From Bacillota bacterium (GTDB lineage Bacteria > Bacillota > Clostridia > DSM-8532): a stretch of DNA of 64,000 bases. Under the pieces are notes generated by a model. It was not told the origin of the DNA, did not search any database, and saw only the letters and a list, made by a program, of their open reading frames with translations. Each line of letters starts with the position of its first letter. Positions within the stretch are counted from its first letter, which is position 1. The translations under genes and the position numbers were made by a program. The stretch spans positions 253,898-317,897 of the forward strand of contig JAEZTB010000030.1 in NCBI GenBank assembly GCA_023443745.1. The letters are read 5' to 3'. Below are positions 43,784 to 51,096 of the stretch, in pieces.

Positions 43784-44038
43784 TCATTCCATTTTCATGC
43801 CGAATTGCTCGGTTTCGTTTTCCAACAGATCGGTTTGTTCCGGGCGTGAGATAACGGAAAAATTGTCCTCACCGGGGTGACGCCGAGGGTGCGCCCGTTG
43901 TCAAAAGTGCAGTGGAGCGTACCAATATCATCGACAAGGTTCACCGTACCTTCCGTACCGGGTGCAATGGGGGCATAGGGATCATCCATTCCAATCAGTC
44001 GGATGCGGGTCCCTTTCGGGTATTGCTCCTTTTGTCAT
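43784..44038 (-). pseudogene. DUF4314 gene broken by two 1-nt frameshifts
   Basis: ATG 44038 follows GGAGG by 7 nt, but one extra A in an A-run just after it shifts the frame. Removing it restores YPKGTRIRLIGMDDPYAPIA and onward, the DUF4314 start. A second shift near a C-run (loss of one base after GVTP) is needed to read GEDNFSVISRPEQTDLLEN to the natural stop at 43784-43786. That stop overlaps the next gene's upstream ATG. Two compensating errors in homopolymers mean either decay or assembly error. DUF4314 proteins are small SH3-like proteins of conjugative elements. Confidence 0.75.
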
Positions 44039-44061
44039 AGTTCTTACCTCCACATTTTTCA

Positions 44062-44802
44062 TCATCGTATTTCCACCATCTGCTCCCATTGCAGAATGAA
44101 TTGTCCTTCAACGGTGCGGTTGTCATGGTAGTGCCCGAAAAACCAGTAGTCGAAGCTGCACCGGCGTTTGACCGTTTCTAAGAAGCCGGTCAGACGATCC
44201 GGCTTGTAGGGATGGCACACCTGTGCCGCAATGCTGTCGGGGGCGCAGTGGGTCAGGATGCAGTCCACACGCCATCCTGCGTTCTCCAGATTCTTCAGGG
44301 CAGTTCCATATTCCTCATCGCAGGGCATTTCCTCTTTCCACCACGAAATATGGTTGATGCGGTACAGTGCCCTGCGCCGATCCAGCACCCGCTTTTTATG
44401 TAGAAAGTCGGGAGCGTCCGGTTCCAGTATGCCTGCGCTGATGTCGTGGGAAGCTGCGCCGCCCATCGTGAAAAAAGTCATCCCGCCGATGTCAAAGACC
44501 CGTCCGCGCATCAGGTGCAGGATATGCTTTCGCACCTGATGCACACTGCCGCCGTTCCACTCCATAGTCGGGAAGCGGTTTAACAGGTCAAAGTTTTCGT
44601 GATTGCCGTCTATAAACAGGGTGGTGAACGGCTGATCGTTCAGCCAGTCCAGCCCTTGGTTCGATTGGGGCGTTTCATCCCATATTCCGAAATCGCCGCA
44701 TACGATAACGTAATCCTCCCGGCATAGGCCCGGTCCTGCGGGGAAGTATTCTTTTTCAAATCTGCGGAAATTGCCGTGGGTATCTCCTGTGATATAAATC
44801 AT
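44062..44802 (-). CDS. Calcineurin-like metallophosphoesterase
   Basis: 246 residues. All metal-site motifs of the family are present in order: GDTHG (6-10), VCGDFGIWDE, FIDGNHENFD, a mid-domain THCAP (LTHCAPDSIAA) and GHYHDN. It hydrolyses phosphomonoesters or diesters with two bound metals; the substrate is not known. The gene lies 14 bp after the recombinase gene in a clostridial mobile-element operon, where such genes recur. Confidence 0.9.
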   Translation of the reverse strand: MIYITGDTHGNFRRFEKEYFPAGPGLCREDYVIVCGDFGIWDETPQSNQGLDWLNDQPFTTLFIDGNHENFDLLNRFPTMEWNGGSVHQVRKHILHLMRGRVFDIGGMTFFTMGGAASHDISAGILEPDAPDFLHKKRVLDRRRALYRINHISWWKEEMPCDEEYGTALKNLENAGWRVDCILTHCAPDSIAAQVCHPYKPDRLTGFLETVKRRCSFDYWFFGHYHDNRTVEGQFILQWEQMVEIR

Positions 44803-44816
44803 CTTTGGTTCCTCCG

Positions 44817-46436
44817 CTATATGATCTGCTCGATTTCCGTTCCATCCTTGAAACGGATGAGCAGTTTTTCTTCGCTCAGTACCCTGACGGCGCTGATAAG
44901 CTGTCGCACCGCCACCTCGTCAAATCCGGTGATGCCTGTATCCACCGTGTCCAGTCCTGCGGCTATCTGTTCCGCACGCTTGTCTGCCTGTGCAATGTCC
45001 TGCTGGTTTTTTTCAAGCTCGTTCCGCTTTGCGATCAGTGCGGAAAACTCCATGCTGATTTTATTCAGTTCCTCATCGTATTGGGTGGAGTTTACTCCCA
45101 CGGATGCGGCGAGCTGGAGGAGCTCGTACTGCTGATTCCGCAGCTCCGACAGTCTGCCGTCGATGGCTGCAATACTGGTTTCCCCGCCCTTTTCAGAGAG
45201 GGCGGACAGGATGCTGTCCTGCAGCAGTGCTTTCATGGTCTTTAGGCTGAACATCTCGTTCATGGCCGAGACCACGGCGGCGTGGATACGGCTTTCCTCC
45301 AGCGTGGGGGCATCCTTGCAGAACTTTTTGCCGTTTTCCAGGCGGTTGATGCACCGCCAGACGATTTTCTTTCCCTCCGGCCTTGTCCATGTAACCCGGC
45401 GGTAGGGGCTTCCGCAGTCGCCGCAGGATAAAAGCTCCGTCAGCACATACTTGCCGCTGTACTTGGCAAGCTCGGTTTTAGCGGTGGCACTGACTTTTCT
45501 CAGGCTGGAGCGCCGGGCCATTTCCTCCAGTACCCGCTGGAAGGTCAGCTTGTCGATGATGGCTGGGTGGCAGTCATGGACGTAGTATTGGGGAAGCTCG
45601 CCGTTGTTCTTCTTGGACTGGCGGGTGAACAGGTCTGCGATGTAGGTCTTTTGGAGCAGGGCATCCCCGATGTATTTTTCATTTTTGAGCATACCGCGGA
45701 TGACGCCGTCATTCCACTTTTTATGGCCCCGCACTGTTTTGATGCCGTCTGCCTCAAGGTCGGTGATGATTTTGGCTACGCTGTGCCCCACCAGATACCG
45801 GGAGAAAATCCTGCGGACGATTTCCGCTTCCTCCTGGTCGATTTCCGGCAGATCGTCCTCGCCCTTGCGGTAACCGAGGAAGCCTGCGTAGTGGTAGTAA
45901 ACCTTGCCGTCCTTGAAATTCTTGCGGTGTCCCCAGCGGATGTTGCCGCTCATGGACTCGCTCTCGGCCTGAGCCTGACTCATCATAAAGGTGAGGATCA
46001 TCTCGTTGTCCATGTAAAGGGTGTTGACATTTTCCTTTTCAAAGAAAACCCCTACGCCCATTCGCTTGAGCTTGCGGACATAATCGAGGCCGTCCAGCGT
46101 GTTCCGGCAGAACCGGGATACCGATTTGGTTATGACAAGATCCACCTTGCCTTTTTCACAGGCTTTGATCATCCGCAGGAAGTCCTTGCGCTTTTTGGTG
46201 GAGGTGGCGGTTTTGCCCTCGTCCGCGAACATATCCACCATGGTCCATTCGGGCTGGGCGGCGATTTTTTCGGTATAGTATTCAATCTGCGCCTGATAGC
46301 TGTCGAGCTGTTCCTCGGAGTTGGTGGAAACGCGGCAGTAGGGCGCCACACGCAAACTCTTTTTTCGGATATCTTTTTGGGCGTATATCGGATCGGCAGG
46401 GATAACCGTTACCTTCCTGATTGCTGTCGCAGGCAT
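44817..46436 (-). CDS. Large serine recombinase A
   Basis: 539 residues, GGAG 7 nt before ATG. The resolvase/invertase catalytic domain (about 28-170) has the nucleophile Ser in PYCRVSTNSEEQLDSY and the basic VDLVITKSVSRFCRNTLDG. A recombinase domain, a zinc ribbon (LLSCGDCGSPYRRVTW ... WRCINRLENGKKFCKDAP) and a coiled coil (about 420-490) follow, the full large-serine-integrase layout. It likely integrates or excises the element, possibly with the neighbouring recombinase B. Its first 28 nt overlap the end of the truncated recombinase-like gene, so the three genes are translated together. Confidence 0.94.
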   Translation of the reverse strand: MPATAIRKVTVIPADPIYAQKDIRKKSLRVAPYCRVSTNSEEQLDSYQAQIEYYTEKIAAQPEWTMVDMFADEGKTATSTKKRKDFLRMIKACEKGKVDLVITKSVSRFCRNTLDGLDYVRKLKRMGVGVFFEKENVNTLYMDNEMILTFMMSQAQAESESMSGNIRWGHRKNFKDGKVYYHYAGFLGYRKGEDDLPEIDQEEAEIVRRIFSRYLVGHSVAKIITDLEADGIKTVRGHKKWNDGVIRGMLKNEKYIGDALLQKTYIADLFTRQSKKNNGELPQYYVHDCHPAIIDKLTFQRVLEEMARRSSLRKVSATAKTELAKYSGKYVLTELLSCGDCGSPYRRVTWTRPEGKKIVWRCINRLENGKKFCKDAPTLEESRIHAAVVSAMNEMFSLKTMKALLQDSILSALSEKGGETSIAAIDGRLSELRNQQYELLQLAASVGVNSTQYDEELNKISMEFSALIAKRNELEKNQQDIAQADKRAEQIAAGLDTVDTGITGFDEVAVRQLISAVRVLSEEKLLIRFKDGTEIEQII

Positions 46437-47302
46437 TTTCCAATCTCCTTTCCAGCCGATTCAAGGGCTTTTCCGTTGATGAGCCGCAGTCCCAAGCCAC
46501 CGTCAGTAAGTTGGATTTCCTGCACCGCAGTTCTGAAAATCCTATTGCGAAAGTCATCATCCATCGGCTGGCTTGTGATTTGCTCCTTCAGTCTTTGCAT
46601 CTGATGGTAGGGGGTATAATCGGGCAGTCCGCTGTATTTTTCGGCGGCACAGGCCAGTATCAGCATTTTGGTATATTCTGTACCCGGCTCCGCTTTGTTC
46701 AGTTCACGGATTACCTCGTTCTGGATACGAGCCGCATCCAGCGTCAGCTCTCCAGCCTGCTGTGGAAGGGGCCAGTCTAAGAGGTCGGGGTTTTGTGCCA
46801 GTGCATCCAGCCGTTCTGTCAGGGCGGCGCGGGTATCCTCGTCCTCTATGTAGCGGCGGTTGGTACAACCTTCTTTTTCGCAGTACCAGCGGACTTTTTT
46901 CGACGCCCTTGTATCGCGGAGCATCCTCCCGCCGCACACGCCGCAGACCGCCTTTTCACGGATGGGCTTGATGTAATCCGGGCAGGGCGTGAAAGTGTTT
47001 TTATCTCCCTTGATGAGCTGGACGTCCATAAAGATTTCCGGTTCGATGATCGGTGGATACTCCTTTTCTCCGAGATAGCGTTCATTTTCGAGGATTCGCT
47101 TGACCATGTGCTTATTCCATTGGCTGGCATGCTTATGGTAGGGGATGCCCCGAAGCATCATCTCATCGGCAATTTTGCTGTAGGCCATGCCCTCTGAGTA
47201 AAGCCTGAAAATCTCTTTGACGGCTGCCGACTCTGTGGGACAGCACTGGGTTTCACCGTTTTTCATCGTATATCCGAATGGGATTTTTCTCTGCCATGCC
47301 AT
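46409..47302 (-). CDS. Recombinase-family protein lacking the catalytic resolvase domain
   Basis: 297 residues. It begins directly with the recombinase (DNA-binding) domain: IPFGYTMKNGETQCCPTESA, FRLYSEGMAYSKIADEM and WNKHMVKRILENERYLG. It continues with a zinc ribbon (AVCGVCGGRMLRD ... WYCEKEGCTNRRY) and a helical tail. No catalytic Ser or Arg cluster precedes it: the upstream gene stops 1 nt before its ATG. It is probably a genuine separate gene, since the same catalytic-less form is common between two full recombinases in clostridial elements, and may act as a DNA-binding partner or directionality factor. Confidence 0.85.
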   Translation of the reverse strand: MAWQRKIPFGYTMKNGETQCCPTESAAVKEIFRLYSEGMAYSKIADEMMLRGIPYHKHASQWNKHMVKRILENERYLGEKEYPPIIEPEIFMDVQLIKGDKNTFTPCPDYIKPIREKAVCGVCGGRMLRDTRASKKVRWYCEKEGCTNRRYIEDEDTRAALTERLDALAQNPDLLDWPLPQQAGELTLDAARIQNEVIRELNKAEPGTEYTKMLILACAAEKYSGLPDYTPYHQMQRLKEQITSQPMDDDFRNRIFRTAVQEIQLTDGGLGLRLINGKALESAGKEIGKCLRQQSGR

Positions 47303-47303
47303 G

Positions 47304-48884
47304 TTACCGCACCGTCCTTTCCATGGTTTCTTTCAGCGTGAGGCCGTTATAAAGGTTGAGGTTCATCTCGGTTTCCGAGGAGATGGTGATGTTCTCCACC
47401 AGCGTTTCAAACAGTTCCTCGGTGAGTTCCTCTAAGCATTCGGGGCTTGCCTCCAGATAATCCAGCATTGCTTCGGTGGCTTTGATCTGCCTGTCCTCGC
47501 CGGTGGATTCCATGATGCGGCGGCGCAGGCGGCGCAGTTCCCGGAGCTTGAAGTCGATTTCTCCTGTTTGGGATAAATAAAGAGCAGAATCTACGTATCC
47601 CTTCGACTTGAGTCGAACAAGAACCAGATTCTGCTCGGTGAGCTGGGCTATTTCTTTGTCAATGTCGTTTATCTTGCGGTTGGAGCGGAGTTCCTTTTCC
47701 CGAAGCTCGGTAAGCTGGTTTAAGATGGGTGATAGGATTTGCTCACGGTGCCTTTTCAGCTTGTGGTACATTCGGAGGATTGCTGTGATAATCTGTTCCT
47801 CCGGTATCTGCGAGGTGGGGCAAAGGTCTTTGTCGCGGTTATGTTTCCGGCATGTCCAGTAGACCTTTTCGTTATCGATTTTTCTTCGGAACAGGGTCCC
47901 GCAGTTTCCGCAGTGGATTTTCTTTGCCAGCAGTGCGGAGGAAACCGTTCCGGCTATCTGTTTCTGACGGCTTTCCATGAGAGCCTGCACCCGCTGGAAT
48001 TCGTCCTTGGAGACAATCGGCTCATGGCAGTTCTCCACAAAGTATTTGGGCTTTTCTCCTTTATTCCGCACCTGACGGAATGGGATGTCGTTGGTGGAGT
48101 AGCTCTTTTGCCAGACCATATCCCCGGTGTAGGAGATGTTGGTGAGGATATATCCTATCGTGGTTGAATACCACACCTTTCGGCCTTTTGTGCGGGGGAT
48201 GCCCATCTGATTCAGCTCGTCTGCGATGTCATCCTTACCCTGACCGCTCAGGTAGGCGGCGAAAATACGGCGCACCACCTCGGCCTGTTCGGGGATGACC
48301 GCCAGGGTGCGTTCCTCCAGCCTGTAGCCGTAAGGCATCGATGGCGAGAGGTAGTCGCCCTTTTCCATTCGGATGCGGACGCTGATCCGCATATTGTTTG
48401 AGTGGTTTTGCGATTCCATCTGTGAGAAGGCGCCGTAGATGGTGGCGATCTGCTCCGACGTCATCTTGCCGGTGTCGATGTTTTCTTTCTCAAAATGGAT
48501 GGAGATGCCCAGCCGGAGGAGCTCCCTCACATACTGGATATATTCCTTGGTGTTTCTCGCAAAGCGGGATATGGATTTGACGAGGACGCGGTCGATTTTT
48601 CCCTCCCTGCAATCCTGTATCATGCGGTTGAAATCATCCCGCTTGCTTGCCACGAGGCCAGAAATGCCCTCGTCGGCGTAAATGTCCGCCATCTCCCAGC
48701 CCTCTTGGGCGGCAATGTTTTTGGTGTAGTAATCCACCTGTGCGATGTAGGAGTTCTGCTGGTCATCCGAGTCGCTGCTCACACGGGCGTATGCCGCCAC
48801 GCGGAGCTTTGCGATTTCTGGCTTTCTTGCTGATATGACTGTAATTTTCGGCTGTTCTGCCGGTGTTGAATTGGGTTGATACAT
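47304..48884 (-). CDS. Large serine recombinase B
   Basis: 526 residues. The N-terminal resolvase domain has the catalytic Ser in YARVSSDSDDQQNSY and RVLVKSISRFARNTKEYI. A recombinase domain (GYRLEERTLAVIPEQAEVVR), a zinc ribbon (IHCGNCGTLFRRKI ... WTCRKHNRDKDLC) and a long coiled coil (about 370-470) follow. It is the first of three consecutive recombinase-family genes (1-nt spacing to the next), preceded by a small-protein/MazF pair. It is likely the element's integrase together with recombinase A. Confidence 0.94.
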   Translation of the reverse strand: MYQPNSTPAEQPKITVISARKPEIAKLRVAAYARVSSDSDDQQNSYIAQVDYYTKNIAAQEGWEMADIYADEGISGLVASKRDDFNRMIQDCREGKIDRVLVKSISRFARNTKEYIQYVRELLRLGISIHFEKENIDTGKMTSEQIATIYGAFSQMESQNHSNNMRISVRIRMEKGDYLSPSMPYGYRLEERTLAVIPEQAEVVRRIFAAYLSGQGKDDIADELNQMGIPRTKGRKVWYSTTIGYILTNISYTGDMVWQKSYSTNDIPFRQVRNKGEKPKYFVENCHEPIVSKDEFQRVQALMESRQKQIAGTVSSALLAKKIHCGNCGTLFRRKIDNEKVYWTCRKHNRDKDLCPTSQIPEEQIITAILRMYHKLKRHREQILSPILNQLTELREKELRSNRKINDIDKEIAQLTEQNLVLVRLKSKGYVDSALYLSQTGEIDFKLRELRRLRRRIMESTGEDRQIKATEAMLDYLEASPECLEELTEELFETLVENITISSETEMNLNLYNGLTLKETMERTVR

Positions 48885-48974
48885 CTTTTTTCCCTCCTTT
48901 CAACGACATACACTACCACACCTCTTGGCACATAGCTACTGAATAATTGATAACATTCTGAAACAAATCCGAGG

Positions 48975-49133
48975 TCAGCAGGAGGCGATAATCGTGGGCC
49001 GCAGCCTGCGTTCCAAGTCCTTTTTGACCTGTTCAAACTCCTTGTCCGTCATGCCCTTGGCGGCCGCAAGGCGTACAAGCTGCTGCAGCGCGGCAATGAA
49101 CATGAGGTTATCGGTTACCTGGGTGTTTGTCAT
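48975..49133 (-). CDS. Small SHOCT-like protein
   Basis: 52 residues from ATG 49133, which overlaps the mazF stop (ATGA) with GGGAGGG just upstream. Helical: NLMFIAALQQLVRLAAAKGM, then TDKEFEQVKKDLERRLRPTI, the pattern of SHOCT domains (short C-terminal/oligomerising helices). Overlap with the toxin gene suggests coupled expression. It could be an antitoxin-like or regulatory peptide, but toxin neutralisation is not shown by the sequence. Confidence 0.7.
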   Translation of the reverse strand: MTNTQVTDNLMFIAALQQLVRLAAAKGMTDKEFEQVKKDLERRLRPTIIASC

Positions 49134-49525
49134 GGCGTTTCCCTCCCAAATAAAAAAAACGCCGGAGCCAGTCCGACGCTGATAATAAGTGCTTGATTGA
49201 TTTCTTCCATCTCCTGCTGCCCCAGCCTGCCAACCCATTCCCGGAGCCGTATCCGGTCGATGGTGCGTATCTGCTCCAGAAGTGCAAAGGACTCCCTGGA
49301 CAATCTGCCCACTCCGGCAATGGCCGCATGGGTGGGCAGGGGCTTTTTCGGCTTGCCAGTGATGGCACAGACGATGGTGGTGGGGCTGTGGCGGTTGCCG
49401 ATGTCGTTTTGCAGGATAAGTACGGGGCGGACGCCCCCTTGTTCGCAGCCCACAACGGGGCTTAAGTCGGCATAGAAAATATCGCCGCGGCTGATGCCTT
49501 GCTTTATCGTGTTCAAATTTTGCAC
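49130..49525 (-). CDS. PemK/MazF-family endoribonuclease toxin
   Basis: 131 residues. The MazF fold is evident: ISRGDIFYADLSPVVGCEQGG, VRPVLILQNDIGN, STTIVCAITGK-type segment, and a C-terminal EEINQALIISVGL. Gly-Asp-Ile-Phe and the Arg/Thr segments match mRNA-interferase catalytic strands. It cleaves RNA at short motifs. No classical MazE antitoxin precedes it; the 52-residue protein coupled downstream is the only candidate partner. It belongs to the mobile-element operon. Confidence 0.9.
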   Translation of the reverse strand: MQNLNTIKQGISRGDIFYADLSPVVGCEQGGVRPVLILQNDIGNRHSPTTIVCAITGKPKKPLPTHAAIAGVGRLSRESFALLEQIRTIDRIRLREWVGRLGQQEMEEINQALIISVGLAPAFFLFGRETP

Positions 49526-49663
49526 CTCCTTGGTTTGGACTTCCTTTGTTTTTTCTTAATGGCACAAATATAGGGACCGCCGTGCTATAAAGGCAGAGCG
49601 ATCCCCATCGCTTCTGACATTAAGTCTTTTTTCTGTAATAACGGTGCTTAATTTGACACTACT

Positions 49664-49833
49664 CCCCAAGCACTCTGTGCAGAGCATACGATGCTTTGCA
49701 CAACAAAGGCGATGGCCTGAACTACGGCTGGCTATGCCGCATCATGGGAATCCCACCCCCGCCAGGATCTCTGCCGGCTGCCCTCATTGCGTGATCCCCC
49801 GGTCAAGGGGGGCTGTGACTGGACAGAAGTATC
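49664..49833 (+). repeat. ~170-bp non-coding repeat, copy 1
   Basis: This block recurs at 62591-62759 in the same orientation with clear similarity by eye (shared runs include TTGCACAACAAAGGC, CGCATCATGGGAATC and GTGACTGGACAGAAGTATC). It lies in the 630-bp gene-free gap 49526-50155 between mazF and the sigma-factor gene. No credible ORF is conserved between copies. It may be an inactive insertion unit or a structured RNA. Confidence 0.8.
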
Positions 49834-50105
49834 AATATAGGCTGACGGGGTCATTGCGAAACAGGCTGCCACAGCCTGTTTTTCGGTCGGATGGGTATCG
49901 CTTTGCACCTTATTTGGCCGTCTTTGATAGGAGCAGAAAGAAACGAGCAAACAGAAAAATGAGTGATTTCGCTTTTCTTGCTGCCTGCCTACAGGTGGTC
50001 TTGGCGCATCCTCCGGGGTCGCTTTTCCCTTTCGGGGTCCGTCAGCTAAAGTATTCAGGTCATCGGATATGAAATTTTCAAAGTACAGTTGGGGGAATGA
50101 GAAAA

Positions 50106-50140
50106 ACCCCCTCACTACTAATCCGGTTTCGTGAGGGGGT
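50106..50140 (-). terminator. Terminator of sigma-factor gene
   Basis: ACCCCCTCAC (50106-50115) and GTGAGGGGGT (50131-50140) are exact 10-bp arms. On the minus strand they are followed by TTTTTC, just after the sigma-factor stop. Confidence 0.85.
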
Positions 50141-50155
50141 CTACAAAAAATATTT

Positions 50156-50575
50156 TTACTTTTCCATCATTTTTTTTAGCTTCAGCCGAATCTGACGGTC
50201 CCGATAGCTGATGGTCTGCTGCTTAATGCCGGTTTCCCTCTCCAGCTCCATCTGCGTTTTTCCTTGAAAATACAGAGCAAAAATCAGATCCTGTTCCTCT
50301 TTGGAAAGCTGTGCTATGCATTGACGGAGCTTCTGTGCCATAACTTTATCTACAGCAATGTCATCCACGCGAGGAGATTTCAGGTCGGGAATCGCATCCT
50401 CGCCATTGGTTTCCGTAGTATCCAAGGCACTATAATAAAACACGCCATGTGCTGTGTCCTTTTCCTCCAGATGCAGTTCACGGCGTTTCATGCGGTAATA
50501 TGTTAAATAGACTTCTTCGGTGACGGGAACGAGCTGTCCCTGCACTTTAATCCTATACTCTTTCTTTTCTGCCAT
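50156..50575 (-). CDS. Sigma-70-like regulator (sigma4 region) of mobile element
   Basis: 139 residues from ATG 50575 (GGAGG 8-9 nt upstream); the longer in-frame ORF lacks a site. The N-terminus KEYRIKVQGQLVPVTEEVYL is typical of small sigma-like proteins of clostridial integrative elements. The C-terminal region-4 HTH reads SKEEQDLIFALYFQGKTQME and LERETGIKQQTISYRDRQI. Region 2 is absent or degenerate, so it may act as a DNA-binding regulator rather than a full sigma factor. It lies upstream of mazF and the recombinases. Confidence 0.88.
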   Translation of the reverse strand: MAEKKEYRIKVQGQLVPVTEEVYLTYYRMKRRELHLEEKDTAHGVFYYSALDTTETNGEDAIPDLKSPRVDDIAVDKVMAQKLRQCIAQLSKEEQDLIFALYFQGKTQMELERETGIKQQTISYRDRQIRLKLKKMMEK

Positions 50576-50821
50576 ATGGCTTGTCCTCCGTTTTCTGAAA
50601 TTTTGATGACGAGTCAAAATGTCAGAAGCGGAGGAGATCGGCAGCAGGGTTCGACAGACCAACAGTTATCAGGTCTTAAAATTGGGATAAATTGGAAAAC
50701 AAACAGATTTCTTGTCGAAAAAAATAAGCCAGCACTTTGCCCATGGCAAAATACTGACTTCTTTTGATTTATGATATGAAATTGTAAGGATGAAGGAGGG
50801 TATGTACAGGTTGCTTTGTCT

Positions 50822-50863
50822 CTATTTACACCTCGAAAAAGGATAAAAGCGGAATATCTTCAT
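50822..50863 (-). pseudogene. Very short reading frame downstream of the riboswitch, possible gene remnant
   Basis: ATG 50863 is preceded by AGAGAGG at 7 nt, a convincing ribosome-binding site, but the frame ends after 13 codons (MKIFRFYPFSRCK). It lies just beyond the riboswitch terminator and is otherwise unexplained, so it may be the stub of the gene once controlled by the riboswitch. The rest of the gap 50576-50937 shows nothing coding. Confidence 0.3.
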
Positions 50864-50937
50864 ATGAATACCTCTCTCGCCATAGCCCACAGCGAAAGCC
50901 GGTATCCTGATACCTGAAACATCCGTTAAAAGCTGCA

Positions 50938-50970
50938 AAAGCCCGCCCTTCATGTAAGAGGGCAGGCTTT
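50938..50970 (-). terminator. Expression-platform terminator of the c-di-GMP riboswitch
   Basis: AAAGCCCGCCCT (50938-50949) pairs with AGGGCAGGCTTT (50959-50970) with one mismatch. On the minus transcript the stem ends in TTTTGC. It starts about 10 nt after the riboswitch aptamer, the normal layout for transcription control. It could also serve as the adhesin gene's terminator. Confidence 0.75.
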
Positions 50971-50979
50971 CGCTTGACT

Positions 50980-51068
50980 TTTAGCAGCCAGACTATCATA
51001 GTGCCTTAAGACACCTTAGACCCTCGGCTTTGCGTCCCCGCTTTTCAGCGGGTTTGCCCTTGGCTTTA
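50980..51068 (-). promoter_or_regulatory. Cyclic di-GMP-I (GEMM-I) riboswitch aptamer
   Basis: On the minus strand the conserved GEMM-I core is present in order: AAGGGCAAACC, a stem capped by GAAA (CCGCTGAAAAGCGG), GGGACGCAAAGCC, GGTCTAA, then the second stem with ATGATAGTCTGGCTGC. These are the signature stretches of the Vc2-type aptamer. It lies 29 nt after the stop of the giant adhesin and is followed by a terminator (50938-50970) but not by any full-length gene. The ligand would be c-di-GMP, made by enzymes such as the one at 21834-23336. Confidence 0.92.
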
Positions 51069-51096
51069 TTTATTTGTTGTTCTTAATTTGTTGTTC

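Noticed and set aside
45567..46604. 345-codon plus-strand frame antisense to the serine recombinase
   Set aside because: It is an antisense shadow in GC-rich DNA; the minus-strand recombinase has full motif support.
46409..47302. Recombinase truncated by a frameshift from the upstream gene
   Set aside because: The upstream recombinase is itself full length to its natural stop, and this gene has its own ATG 1 nt later; there is no leftover catalytic domain in another frame.
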